Part shown: piece after piece, positions 28,032 to 37,521 of the stretch
Position numbering within the stretch: position 1 is the stretch's first letter
Layout: every line of letters begins with the position of its first letter
NCBI GenBank assembly: GCA_907163075.1
Contig: CAJQTY010000001.1
Location: 992,001-1,056,000, forward strand
From: an uncultured Rhodocyclaceae bacterium
GTDB lineage: Bacteria > Pseudomonadota > Gammaproteobacteria > Burkholderiales > Rhodocyclaceae
DNA: 64,000 nucleotides
Direction of reading: 5' to 3'
The notes under the pieces: model-generated
What the model was told of the DNA's origin: nothing
The model's input: only the letters and a program-made list of their open reading frames with translations
Databases searched by the model: none
Made by a program: the position numbers and the translations under genes

Positions 28032-28520
28032 GTGTCTGCATCGCTATCGTCTGTTTCGTATAGATGAAAGTGCATGAAGAACTCGGTGGAATGATGCTAC
28101 AAGTTCCGGCCATCTAAAGCCCGGGGCCTTATAAGCAAAGAGTTGCCAGCGCAAGAATACACCCGTTCGCAATTGTAGTGCGGCCATCGCACCTGCAGTC
28201 AGCGCAGCGCACTATGCGCCCCGACTTGGCAAATTTGAAGGCGTTGGTGACACGCAGCAACTTTTTTTGGAAACGCGGTTCGCCTTAAAGCCTCGCCATC
28301 GCTGGAACTACGGTGTCGCGCACTGGCACTCAATTTGGCAATACGAATTCACGCCGTGCAATACAACCTCGCGGACACCTTGAGAGTCTGGCTGGCGAAT
28401 ACGGTTCAGCACCGCGCCGAGCTTGCCCTTGCAAATTCTCGACCATGTGGTTGATGACACGGATGCGCCGGTGCTACGAACTGAACATGACGACACGCCA
28501 AGCCAAAAGCGATAGTCCAA
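28032..28520. other. Intergenic, no gene seen
   Basis: No convincing coding frame. A T8 run near 28,262 is not preceded by a stem I can see. Confidence 0.45.
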
Positions 28521-29183
28521 CTACCATTGCTTGTTTTTCGGAGGTGGGGGCCAGTGCGGCCGGGCGCTTGGAAGAACGCCTAGTAAGCGTTCAGGTTCAA
28601 GCTGTTCCCGTGATTCCAACAGGTCAGCCAAACGAATTACGGCCTGCCAGATATCCGGATTTCTAAGGAGGCGCTCTGTCTTGTCGGCCAAGTATACGAT
28701 TTCGTGACGAAAAGGAAGTAATTGGCAACAGGCCTCGGCGAGGCTCATGTCTTGAGCCGAATTGTCGTAACCGCTCCTTATAAAGCGGCCTTCCGGTTCA
28801 CCATTCTGAATTGCCTTGGCCATCGGACCGGACAGCGCCACGCAAGCAATGACGCGTATTTGCCGGCGTATTGGTTGCCGTTTCTTTCGCCCAACTTGAC
28901 CAATGAAATCGTCGAACGCTTTCCGGTCGGCAGAAAAAACGCCAAGACCATCATTCCAACGCAAGAAATCCCAATCAGGCGATTCACCGTTGCAAAAAAA
29001 GGCCTCTGCGATGTTGGTTAGCGATCGCTTAGTCGACTCGATTGTTGGTGCGGCGGAGAATTCCAGCGGAACAAGGGCGAGTGCGGCGCAACCGCCAATG
29101 GCCAGAATCACAGCATTCGCGGCGTGCTGGAGGCATGCTTTGTCGCTTCGATTGGCGGTCAGCTGATGAACAGACAAGTCCAT
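28521..29183 (-). CDS. Hypothetical protein resembling a degenerate M41-like peptidase
   Basis: 220 aa from the ATG at 29,183 (GGAAG upstream); an ATG six codons earlier is possible. The order of features recalls small FtsH-like M41 peptidase relatives: a helix where HEAGH would be expected (KACLQHAANAVILAIGG), a mid segment RVIACVALSGPMAKAIQNG, and a tail DIWQAVIRLADLLES. The metal-binding HExxH is absent, so it is probably not an active protease. The family call is an inference from pattern only. Confidence 0.4.
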   Translation of the reverse strand: MDLSVHQLTANRSDKACLQHAANAVILAIGGCAALALVPLEFSAAPTIESTKRSLTNIAEAFFCNGESPDWDFLRWNDGLGVFSADRKAFDDFIGQVGRKKRQPIRRQIRVIACVALSGPMAKAIQNGEPEGRFIRSGYDNSAQDMSLAEACCQLLPFRHEIVYLADKTERLLRNPDIWQAVIRLADLLESREQLEPERLLGVLPSARPHWPPPPKNKQW

Positions 29184-29525
29184 TTCAAATTCTTCCGTCA
29201 TTGGCCTATAGCGACTCTGTTGTGTACGAGATTGTACGTCGACCATGCCACCACAGCGGGCCATCCGAACAACGGCCTTCGGCAAATAATGTACTTTTGC
29301 CTAAGATGGCTAAAAGTGACAGGCTCGGATGTCGATGCCGCCGTTCCCACAGTTCAGCAATGGCCTGTGGAAGACTGCTGTAACCAATGCAGCAAGGTCG
29401 TAGAGGAATCATCCGGGTCGACTGGCTTGATAGTTCGATCATCCCCAAAAATTTGGCGTCCCGTGATGCGATGAGCTGAAACGGAGGCAAGCTATGGGTT
29501 TGTGGTTAGTCGGAGGAGTCACCCA

Positions 29526-29696
29526 ATGGGCGAGTCGAAATTGAAGCGATTGAAACGAGAAGAAATGCTTCTGTCGTGTGCTGGCGTGCACACGATGGCG
29601 TGTCGAGTGCAGATGCGCTGGGCGACCGACAGCGCCGCGACGCCGACGGGACAATTGGCTTGTTTCATTGAGTTTCTCAACCTGACCGGGGTGTAG
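29526..29696 (+). pseudogene. Truncated transposase remnant
   Basis: 56 codons starting GESKLKRLKREEMLL..., followed by an ATPTGQLACFIEFLNLTGV-like ending. This resembles the N-terminus of IS4-superfamily transposases that begin with KLKRL and an AxxTPxGQLxFFxEFL block. No continuation is seen in any frame downstream, so it is a decayed end. Confidence 0.4.
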
Positions 29697-30156
29697 TCGC
29701 GCTGGCTGTAGGATTATTCTCTGATCTACACAAGTCCCACTGCACCAAGCAAACAGGTCATTGTTTCATCTGGTGCGATCATGGCAAGTCAAATCTGGCA
29801 CTGCGTTCCGGAAAACGATCCTGGAGGGCAAAGAGCCTCCTAAATTGTAATGACCTGAAGTTACTTGGCTCGAAAAGCAATATTAATACCCAGAACGCTG
29901 TATTTTGATTCCTCTCACCACGAAAAATCACAGTGCATAGCCTGGGTAGCCACTTAAGAAATATGCAAAAGTGCCGTAGTGATACACTCCTACGCCATAA
30001 ATCGAGAGTCAAAAAGAATAAATCGACAATCTTCTCAGCCGTTCTGTTCGCCATGGTTCGCATAGGTCTCACAGGCGCTCGCCGGTAGCACAGACAGAAA
30101 CGGAGGGCAGAACGATCACATGACCGACGGCTAACAGCACATCTGGAATCAGGAAC
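29697..30156. other. Intergenic upstream of c-di-GMP operon
   Basis: AT-richer than its surroundings, with no coding frame that persists except one antisense to the HD-GYP gene. It presumably contains the promoter of the 30,157 operon, which I could not place. Confidence 0.45.
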
Positions 30157-31419
30157 ATGACGGAATCCCAAGCAGAATTCATGGATGTCACCGATTTGCG
30201 CATCGGCCTGTTCATCCACATCGACCTTGGCTGGATGTCGCACCCCTTCCCGTTGAGCAGTTTCAAACTTCAATCGCCAGAGCAGATCACCACTATTCGC
30301 AGCCTGGGCATCGAACGGATTCGCTACTCGCCGGAAAAGAGCGATCCCGAACCTGCCTCCATCGAAAAACGCGATCCCATCCCATTGCCAACCTCGCCGG
30401 AAGACGATGAACGGCGACGACGCAATGCCCTGCTGAGCGAGCAGAATGCCAGTCTGAAAGCGTGTGAGCGCCAGTATTCTCAGGCAGCCAAGAGCTACAA
30501 ACAGGCACTCGAGCAAGCCACGGCCCAGCCTGACAAATCGCTGGCCCAATGCCAATCGCTGATCGCGGACGTTAAAGGAGAACTGCTGGGGCTGGAGGAA
30601 TGCTGTATCCGATTGCTATCCGAGCAAAGCGGCGACCGTGCCTCGCTGCATTCGATCAATGTGGTCGTGCTTTCTCTCCTGCTTGGCCAAGCCTTAGGAA
30701 TGGCCGAGGCCGATTTGCAGGAACTGGGTATTGGCGCGCTCCTGCACGACATCGGCAAGCAGGAACTGCCCAGCCGTCTGCGCTGGGATGACGAGCAATT
30801 CTCGACGGCCGAAAGAAAACTCTATCAGGCGCATGTGAACCACGGAATAGCTCAAGGCAAGAAACTGGCGCTATCCGGACACGCGCTCTTGTGCATTGCC
30901 CAGCATCATGAAGCGGCCAATGGAAGCGGCTACCCGATGCGTTTGGCCCATGAAAAGATCTCCCCCCTGGCACGTATCGTCGCTTTGACCAACCAGTACG
31001 ACAACCTGTGCAACCCTGCCAACCCGGCAGCGTCACAAACCCCTCATGAGGCACTATCAATCCTCTTCACCCGGATGAAAAGCCGCTTTGACGGCCAAAC
31101 GATGAGTGCCTTTATCCGCATGATGGGTGTCTACCCGCCGGGCTCGGTCGTCCAACTCACCGATGAGCGCTATGCGATCGTGGTTTCGGTCAATTCTTCC
31201 CGTCCGCTGAAGCCGCGCCTGATCATCTACGACACGCAAATAGCCAAGGAAGAAGCACTGATCGTAGATCTCGAACAACATGCGCATATCGGGGTTAAAC
31301 GCAGCATCAAACCGATACAGCTGCCCCGTCAAGTGATGGACTACCTGTCGCCGCGTCAGCATATCTGCTATTTCTTTGAGCGCGCAAGCAGCCTGAGCGC
31401 AGGCGACGACCTGTCATGA
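30157..31419 (+). CDS. HD-GYP domain c-di-GMP phosphodiesterase
   Basis: 420 aa. The N-terminal DUF3391-type region (MDVTDLRIGLFIHIDLGWMSHPF) is followed by a helical linker and the HD-GYP domain: HSINVVVLSL, HDIGK near residue 198, HHEAANGSGYP near residue 255. HD and GYP motifs are both intact. It degrades c-di-GMP to GMP or pGpG. A CAGGA site precedes the ATG. The stop overlaps the start of the next gene (ATGA), so the degrading enzyme and the next GGDEF-EAL protein are co-expressed. Confidence 0.92.
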   Translation: MTESQAEFMDVTDLRIGLFIHIDLGWMSHPFPLSSFKLQSPEQITTIRSLGIERIRYSPEKSDPEPASIEKRDPIPLPTSPEDDERRRRNALLSEQNASLKACERQYSQAAKSYKQALEQATAQPDKSLAQCQSLIADVKGELLGLEECCIRLLSEQSGDRASLHSINVVVLSLLLGQALGMAEADLQELGIGALLHDIGKQELPSRLRWDDEQFSTAERKLYQAHVNHGIAQGKKLALSGHALLCIAQHHEAANGSGYPMRLAHEKISPLARIVALTNQYDNLCNPANPAASQTPHEALSILFTRMKSRFDGQTMSAFIRMMGVYPPGSVVQLTDERYAIVVSVNSSRPLKPRLIIYDTQIAKEEALIVDLEQHAHIGVKRSIKPIQLPRQVMDYLSPRQHICYFFERASSLSAGDDLS

Positions 31420-33842
31420 ATGTCGAGCGCTGGCAACCGCTGCTGGAAGGAATGATCGAGGCCGTCTGGCTGGTCGATCCCCTTGAGTTGCGCATTGTCG
31501 CCGCCAACCAGATTGCCGCGTCGATGCTCGGCATGAGCTCCGATGAACTGCTCGGCAGCCGCGTAATCGCGCTGGCCGCTACGCCAGAGGACCAGTTCTT
31601 CTGGGAAGACGTGGCCGCTGGGTTTACCGATCAAATATTCTCTGAAACACTCCTGCTACTCAAGGATGGCAGCACCCTTCCAATCGAACGCCGCGTCAGC
31701 CAAGTTCGATTATCGGCTGAACTCGTCGTGTACTTGGTAGCGATCTCGAACAAGGCGGAGCAAAAGCGCATTGAGCAGGAATTGGAAAACCTGCTGGCCG
31801 AATTGAGAGCGACACTCGAATCGACGGCGGACGGTATTCTGGTCACGGATAGCCAGGGCGGGATTCGCAGCTATAACCAGCGCTTTTCGGAACTGTGGGG
31901 GATGCCGCTTAATCTGATGATCCAGCGTGACGACGCGGCCACTCATCTGTGGATGACCCAAAATACCCTGAATGCCGCCGACTACGCGAGCCGTATCAGT
32001 GCGATTGCCAACTCGACGTTGCCCGAGACGCGTGACGTGGTGAGATTGATTAACGGGCGCGTTCTGGCGCGCGTCTCCAAGCCTCAACTCGCGCGAGGCC
32101 GACCGACGGGCCGGGTCTATTCTTTCAGAGACATTACCCAGCAGTTAGCCAATGAAGCACGACTGCAACTCGCCGCTGAAGTCTTCGAATCCAGCCTTGA
32201 TGCCATCTGCGTGGCCGATCCGCACGGGCTGATCGCCGCCGCCAATCCCAGCTTTGAACGTCTGACCGGGTACACGTTTGCCCAGCTCAAAGGGCAAACG
32301 CTGTGGGACATGATTTACTCCTCGCACCAATCCGTCTTGGGACAGGAATGGCCCAAGGAACTCGACCTCTTGAACTCCTGGGAAGGAGAAGCCCATTGCC
32401 GCCGCCAGGGCAATGACGATCTGCCTGCTCTGGTTTCTCTGGTGCGCGTTGTAAACAATGACAAAGAGACACTGCACTACGTCGCCTTTCTCAAGGATCT
32501 CACCGAGAAGATGGCGGCCGCCAAGCGTATCGAAGAACTGGCCTACAGCGACCCTTTGACGGGCCTGCCCAATCGCGTCGTGTTGTATGAACGTATCGAC
32601 TTTTCACTCGCACTGTGTGCCCGCGAACACAAAAGTTTTGCCATCGTTTTCATCGATCTTGATCGCTTCAAGCACGTCAATGATTCGCTGGGCCACGCGC
32701 ATGGGGACCAGGTGCTGGTGGAAGTCGCGCGGCGCATAAAATCCTGCCTGCGTCAGTCAGATACAGCAGCACGCACAGGGGGCGACGAATTCATTCTGCT
32801 TCTGCACGATACCGATGCCATCGGTGCCGAGGCGATGGTTCAACGGGTACTGGCGTGTCTTTGCGCCCCCATCACGCTGGGCGATCTGTGCCTGACGGTG
32901 ACGAGCAGTATCGGCATTGCCCTCTACCCCGTTGATGGGCTGAACAAGGACGATCTGATCATGAACGCCGATACGGCCATGTATCAGGTCAAGGAAAGGG
33001 GGCGTTCCAATTTCCGTTTCTATCAACGACAGATGAACATCGATTCGCTTTCGCGCATCAAACTCGATTCGGCCATGCGTGAGGCGCTTGTCCGGGGTGA
33101 CTTCCTGTTGCGCTATCAACCGCAGGTCGACCTCGATTCGGGCCGGATCATCGGGGTTGAGGCGCTCTTGCGCTGGAGCAGCAAGGATCTGGGCGACGTT
33201 TCTCCAGCGCATTTTATTTCGATTGCCGAAGAAACCGGTTTCATCGTGGCCCTCGGCGAATGGGTGCTCACTGAAGCGGTCGCGCAAGCGTCGCGCTGGC
33301 AGGTCGCCGGAATTGATCTGGTCGTGGCCATCAACGTCTCGGCCTTGCAGTTTCAGAGTGCTACCTTCATTGACAGCGTCGCTGCTGCCCTCAGTCAGGC
33401 GGGTCTGGCGCCGTATCGGCTTGAACTCGAGCTTACCGAGTCGATCCTGATTCATGACATCAACGAAACGTTGGCCAAGCTTCAGGCGTTGGCCAGGATC
33501 GGTGTCGGACTGTCCATTGACGACTTTGGCACCGGCTATTCCAGCCTGACTTATTTGAAGCGCTTTCCGGTTCAGAAGCTCAAGATTGACCGCTCGTTTG
33601 TCAACGACCTGCCCGAAGATGAGAGTGACCTGGCGATTGCGCGCGCCATTATCGACCTCGGTCGGGCGCTTCATCTCAGGGTGATCGCCGAAGGCGTGGA
33701 AACCGAAAAGCAAAAAAACTGCCTGCAAACGCTTGGGTGCCACGAGTACCAGGGGTATCTCTTTGCGCCGGCGCTCGACCGTCACGTTCTGGAAGCGATG
33801 TTGGGCGAGGCCGATGTGAATTCGATAACCACTTATGTATAG
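31416..33842 (+). CDS. PAS-PAS-PAS-GGDEF-EAL c-di-GMP turnover protein
   Basis: 808 aa. Three PAS domains (about residues 5-115, 130-245, 255-370; e.g. VADPHGLIAAANPSFERLTGYTF) precede a GGDEF domain with an intact RTGGDEF near 453 and an EAL domain with GVEALLRW near 582 and DDFGTGYSSL near 708. Both catalytic signatures are conserved, so it may be bifunctional, with PAS domains deciding the balance. No signal peptide or membrane segment, so it is cytoplasmic. Coupled to the HD-GYP gene. Confidence 0.93.
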   Translation: MNVERWQPLLEGMIEAVWLVDPLELRIVAANQIAASMLGMSSDELLGSRVIALAATPEDQFFWEDVAAGFTDQIFSETLLLLKDGSTLPIERRVSQVRLSAELVVYLVAISNKAEQKRIEQELENLLAELRATLESTADGILVTDSQGGIRSYNQRFSELWGMPLNLMIQRDDAATHLWMTQNTLNAADYASRISAIANSTLPETRDVVRLINGRVLARVSKPQLARGRPTGRVYSFRDITQQLANEARLQLAAEVFESSLDAICVADPHGLIAAANPSFERLTGYTFAQLKGQTLWDMIYSSHQSVLGQEWPKELDLLNSWEGEAHCRRQGNDDLPALVSLVRVVNNDKETLHYVAFLKDLTEKMAAAKRIEELAYSDPLTGLPNRVVLYERIDFSLALCAREHKSFAIVFIDLDRFKHVNDSLGHAHGDQVLVEVARRIKSCLRQSDTAARTGGDEFILLLHDTDAIGAEAMVQRVLACLCAPITLGDLCLTVTSSIGIALYPVDGLNKDDLIMNADTAMYQVKERGRSNFRFYQRQMNIDSLSRIKLDSAMREALVRGDFLLRYQPQVDLDSGRIIGVEALLRWSSKDLGDVSPAHFISIAEETGFIVALGEWVLTEAVAQASRWQVAGIDLVVAINVSALQFQSATFIDSVAAALSQAGLAPYRLELELTESILIHDINETLAKLQALARIGVGLSIDDFGTGYSSLTYLKRFPVQKLKIDRSFVNDLPEDESDLAIARAIIDLGRALHLRVIAEGVETEKQKNCLQTLGCHEYQGYLFAPALDRHVLEAMLGEADVNSITTYV

Positions 33843-34116
33843 GTTTGTCCGGTGCCTGCCCTGACCGAGTGGGCGCGCGAATATCTCCCCGAGATGACTG
33901 GGCAGGCGTTGAACAAAGCTCGCGCGAGGAAACTGCGGGATGCGGCGGGGCGGTCAGGAAGAGTGAGAGGCTATGGGCATTTGAGCCGCCATATTGCGTT
34001 GTAAAACATTGCTGAATTGGTCACCTACCCAGCATTACTGTGCATTTGTTCCTTACCGTTCCTTTACCGCAGCTATACAGTCACCCATCAACAAGAAGAC
34101 GAGTATGTGAGACAAG
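33843..34116. other. Intergenic, no gene seen
   Basis: Short frames only. No clear terminator after the GGDEF-EAL gene. Confidence 0.4.
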
Positions 34117-34299
34117 GTGAGTAGAGACGATCAAAAGACATCTTTAAAAGATGCAGAGATTTGCGGCAATTGTCACCACTGCGTCGATATTCAGTGGACG
34201 GACAAGATCGTTTGCCTAGCCTATCTGGAGGTTCGCCACCAGACAATATCCGGGGATTGCTCTGAATTCAAGCGCAAACGAATGAGCGCTTCCGCATGA
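34117..34299 (+). CDS. Small Cys-rich protein
   Basis: 60 aa with a GTG start. Five cysteines in a pattern like a small metal-binding fold (CGNCHHC...VCLAYL...GDC). Similar short Cys-rich proteins occur beside regulatory genes, but I cannot name this one. It lies 23 bp upstream of ihfB on the same strand. Confidence 0.5.
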   Translation: MSRDDQKTSLKDAEICGNCHHCVDIQWTDKIVCLAYLEVRHQTISGDCSEFKRKRMSASA

Positions 34300-34322
34300 T
34301 CTCTGAACACAGAAAGCAAGCC

Positions 34323-34434
34323 ATGAATCGCTCTGATCTGATCATTGCCCTTGCTTCCCACTTCCCTGGCATTACGGAAAAGGACGCCGAAATTGCCGTC
34401 AAGGTAATCCTCGATGCCATCGGGCAAGCATTAG
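34323..34434 (+). pseudogene. ihfB: ihfB (IHF beta subunit), 5' part, interrupted by IS
   Basis: Encodes NRSDLIIALASHFPGITEKDAEIAVKVILDAIGQAL after the ATG, the N-terminal dimerisation helices of IHF-beta. The frame meets the IS at TTAG (34,431-34,434). Deleting the IS and one TTAG joins codons GCA-TTA-GCC-AAA-GGG-GAT (ALAKGD), which restores a 103-aa IHF-beta. The DNA-binding arms are on the other side, so neither piece can work. Confidence 0.93.
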
Positions 34435-36492
34435 CCCGAGTTTAACGACTTTCCCCCGGTTTTCGCTGATTTTGGTGTGGAGCCACCCCGCAAGACCGCA
34501 TGGTTGCTAGGGGTGGTCGGCGAAATCGTTGTGTAGTGCCATAATATTTTTAATTAAGTGGTCCAAACGTTTTGACTTCGGCTATCCTTGCCGAATGTAT
34601 ATCCGCCGTGTGATCACCCGCCGAACGGGCGGCGAAGCCTACTACAGCGTTCGCCTGGTCGAATCCCGGCGCGAGGGCGGTCGCATCCGGCAGGTGACCC
34701 TGCTCAATCTTGGCAGCCATTTCGACTTGCCGGAGAACCAGTGGAACGCACTCTGCCTTCGCCTGAATCAGCTGCTCGGCCAGCAGGGCGTGCTGATGCC
34801 CGCCGAACTGCCCGAAGCCGTCGAAACGACCGCCCAGGCGCTGGCGGCGCGGCTGGTGGCCCGTACGCCGACTGAGGTGACGCAAGCGGAATTCGTCGAA
34901 GTCGATGTGGCGTCGCTCGAACTGCTTCAACCACGCTCGGTCGGGGTTGAACATGTCGGGTTGTACGCCCTGGCACAACTGGAGTTCGAGCCCCTGCTTC
35001 AGACGCTGGGGATCAACGCGACCACGCGCGCGATGATCATGGCCCAGGTGATCGGCCGCATGGCGGCACCGGGCTCGGAACGGGCCACATGGGGATGGTT
35101 CAACGAGCGTAGCGCCCTGGACGAATTGCTCGATCTGTCGCGGCCCGACGGGTCGATCATGCGCCTGTATCGAGCGGCGGACGTGCTGGTCAAGCACCAG
35201 GCGGCGATAGAATCTCATCTCTTCGCTCGGGTGCAGGATCTCTTCGACCTGCCGGCCACCGTCTCCCTCTACGACCTGACCAACACCTATTTCGAGGGCG
35301 CGGCGGAGGCGAACCCAAAGGCTCGACGGGGTCACTCGAAGGAGAAACGGACGGACTGCCCGTTGCTGACCTTGGGACTGGTTCTCGACAGCAGCGGCTT
35401 TGTCAGGCGTTCGCGCGTCCTGGCCGGCAACGCTGTGGAATCTCGTACGCTCGCCGGGATGCTTGAGGACCTTGACGCGCCAGTGGGTGCCCTGGTCGTT
35501 ATGGATGGCGGCATTGCGACCGAAGCCAATCTGGTCTGGTTGCGTGAGCAGGGCTACCGCTATCTGGTCGTCAGTCGCGAGCGGACGCGCGTGGCGCCGC
35601 AGGGCGATGCGACGGTAACGACGGCGGGCGGCGAAGCGATCCGGGTCGAGAAGGTGGTCGACGCCGCCGCGGGCGAAGTCAGGCTCTATTGCCATTCGCC
35701 GGGGCGAGAACTGAAGGAAGTCGGCATCAGCGGGCGTTTCTCAGCACGCTTCGAATCGGGTTTGCAGAAACTGGCCGACGGCTTGGCTAGCCCTCGCGGC
35801 GCCAAGCGTCCCGAGGTCATCCATGAGCGGATCGGCAAGCTCAAGCAGCGCAGTTTCGGCGCGGCCCAGCATTATGCGGTCACCGTCCAGACCGATCCCG
35901 GACAGACCAAAGTCACCCGGATTTCTTGGGAGAAGAAGCCGGTGGCCGGAACGATGCTGACCGACCCCGGCGTCTATTGCCTGCGCAGCAACGAGACGGA
36001 CTGGGACGAGGAGCGCCTGTGGCGGACCTACATGATGCTGACCGACCTGGAGTCCGTCTTCCGGAGCCTGAAGTCGGAACTCGGGCTGCGCCCGGTCTAT
36101 CACTTCAAGGAAGGGCGCGGCGACAGTCACCTGTTCATCAGTGTGCTGGCCTACCAGTGCGTGCAACTCCTCCGCCGGCAACTCAAGGGCAAAGGCATCG
36201 ACTTGGGTTGGCGGAACCTGCGCGACATCCTGTCCGTGCAGCAACGCGTTACCGCCCGCTTTACGCAAAAGGACGGCCACACGCTGCTTGTACGCAAAGC
36301 AACCCAGCCCGAGCCAAAACTCAAAGCGATCTACGACGCACTCGGACTTGGATTCCTGCCCGGGGGAACAAAAAAACGCGTCAACTGAGAACTCTCTCGT
36401 TCCTGAACAGCACGTGTAGTGCCACTTGGGAATTTCTTAAACCGCAACCTTCTGGTTTATAAGGTATCTTTGAACCGTGCGTTAAACTCGGG
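34435..36492 (+). mobile_element. IS1634-family insertion sequence, copy 2 (in ihfB)
   Basis: 2058 bp, the same 13-bp inverted ends as copy 1, flanked by TTAG at 34,431-34,434 and 36,493-36,496. It is inserted inside ihfB in the same direction. It differs from copies 1 and 3 in two blocks only: about 34,715-34,815 and 36,259-36,372. Confidence 0.95.
34595..36388 (+). CDS. IS1634-family transposase (copy 2)
   Basis: 597 aa, the same product and motifs as copy 1 (DDE transposase of the IS4 superfamily). Residue differences are confined to an N-terminal patch (FDLPENQWNALC; GVLMPAELPEA) and the C-terminus (GHTLLVRKATQ; LGFLPGG). The frame is intact, so it could move itself or supply transposase to the other copies. 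Confidence 0.93.
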   Translation: MYIRRVITRRTGGEAYYSVRLVESRREGGRIRQVTLLNLGSHFDLPENQWNALCLRLNQLLGQQGVLMPAELPEAVETTAQALAARLVARTPTEVTQAEFVEVDVASLELLQPRSVGVEHVGLYALAQLEFEPLLQTLGINATTRAMIMAQVIGRMAAPGSERATWGWFNERSALDELLDLSRPDGSIMRLYRAADVLVKHQAAIESHLFARVQDLFDLPATVSLYDLTNTYFEGAAEANPKARRGHSKEKRTDCPLLTLGLVLDSSGFVRRSRVLAGNAVESRTLAGMLEDLDAPVGALVVMDGGIATEANLVWLREQGYRYLVVSRERTRVAPQGDATVTTAGGEAIRVEKVVDAAAGEVRLYCHSPGRELKEVGISGRFSARFESGLQKLADGLASPRGAKRPEVIHERIGKLKQRSFGAAQHYAVTVQTDPGQTKVTRISWEKKPVAGTMLTDPGVYCLRSNETDWDEERLWRTYMMLTDLESVFRSLKSELGLRPVYHFKEGRGDSHLFISVLAYQCVQLLRRQLKGKGIDLGWRNLRDILSVQQRVTARFTQKDGHTLLVRKATQPEPKLKAIYDALGLGFLPGGTKKRVN

Positions 36493-36496
36493 TTAG

Positions 36497-36696
36497 CCAA
36501 AGGGGATCGCGTTGAAATCCGCAGCTTCGGAAGTTTCACACTGAACTATCGCCAGCCCCGGAAAGGACGGAATCCGAAGACAGGAGAAGTCGTGTTGGTT
36601 GCCGCCAAAGCGATACCACACTTCAAGGCTGGCAAGGAAATGCGGGAGCGTGTCGAACAGTCGGTCGAACCAGAAAAAGCCAGTTTGGCTGGGTAA
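36497..36696 (+). pseudogene. ihfB: ihfB (IHF beta subunit), 3' part, interrupted by IS
   Basis: Continues [19 protein letters not shown], then [19 protein letters not shown] and [14 protein letters not shown], with stop TAA at 36,694-36,696. This is the beta-arm and C-terminal part of IHF-beta, with the canonical FGSF and GRNPKTGE sequences. The IS separates it from its start and from its own expression signals. Confidence 0.92.
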
Positions 36697-36737
36697 AACT
36701 TACCCAAATCATTCCGTGGCGTCAGTACATTTTAGAA

Positions 36738-36908
36738 TTACTCGAAGGTCGAAAGCTCGCCACGCATTTTTTCTACTTGGACAACGTAGCCCAATCGTTG
36801 CACTGTCATCGCCCAACTATTGGCGTCGTTTTCGGACTGAAGCCACGGGCCAGATTCGACGATCCATTGGCGGCAATGGTCGCGGCGCTTCAATACCACC
36901 CGATACAC
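36738..36908 (-). CDS. Small hypothetical protein
   Basis: 56 aa if started at GTG 36,908 (YRVVLKRRDHCRQWIVESGPWLQSENDANSWAMTVQRLGY..). The frame is open upstream to 37,016, but that part does not look protein-like. The WIVESGPW..A..WA...LGY layout recalls small uncharacterised proteins of proteobacteria. No function can be assigned. Confidence 0.4.
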   Translation of the reverse strand: MYRVVLKRRDHCRQWIVESGPWLQSENDANSWAMTVQRLGYVVQVEKMRGELSTFE

Positions 36909-37179
36909 AACAGATATCCGGTTCGGGCCCAATTTCACTGGAACTGAGAATGTGGGCGCCCTGTCTAATTCCACGTAGTTGGCCCGACAAGCGCTCGCAC
37001 CTGGAAAGGAGAACAATGATGCCCGTGCCGTCCTATCGCATCAAGGCATCTATCCAGCCCATCGCCGATCTCGCTTCGCTTGGCAAGTCGCGCTCCTTCC
37101 ATCGACCCACACGAACCCAAAGGCCGGCGCTTGGTCCAATCAACACGTTGCTCATTCTTCCCCTATCGGAGCCGTCAAG

Positions 37180-37521
37180 ATGAACTGGTTCGCCAAACTG
37201 CCAGGGTTCTCAAAATCCTCCGCTGGACTGGAAGTTGAAATACTGAAGACGGTGCCCATCGCATTCATGTTGGGCGCCGTGTTGATTGCGCTCCCGTCCG
37301 TGCTGGCGCGCATTTTTCTGCATTCGGAAGCCAATGGGGTCAGTAGGCTCGCCACGCTCGATTCCATGGCGCTGAGCGCGCTGCTCATACATTGCATCGC
37401 CTTGATCACCGTGATCGTCGGTGCGGTCATCATGCATAACAGGAAGAGTCCAGAGTATGTGGCCGATGCCTATCCGATGAACGATGCAGAAGATCAGGAG
37501 CCTGCGCCGTCAATGCTTTAG
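37180..37521 (+). CDS. Small membrane protein, end formed at IS701-family insertion site
   Basis: 113 aa from ATG 37,180. Two hydrophobic segments (residues about 27-45: VPIAFMLGAVLIALPSVLA; about 68-90: ALSALLIHCIALITVIVGAVIM). The last codons use the TTAG target duplication: stop TAG is at 37,519-37,521. The original end therefore may have been the same or longer. Family not recognised. Confidence 0.6.
   Translation: MNWFAKLPGFSKSSAGLEVEILKTVPIAFMLGAVLIALPSVLARIFLHSEANGVSRLATLDSMALSALLIHCIALITVIVGAVIMHNRKSPEYVADAYPMNDAEDQEPAPSML

Noticed and set aside
28255-28275. T8 run as a terminator after the diguanylate cyclase region
   Set aside because: No stem precedes it, and it lies upstream rather than downstream of that minus-strand gene.
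29779-30555. Minus-strand frame of 258 codons over the start of the HD-GYP gene
   Set aside because: Its second half is antisense to the HD-GYP protein, and its first half lacks any pattern.
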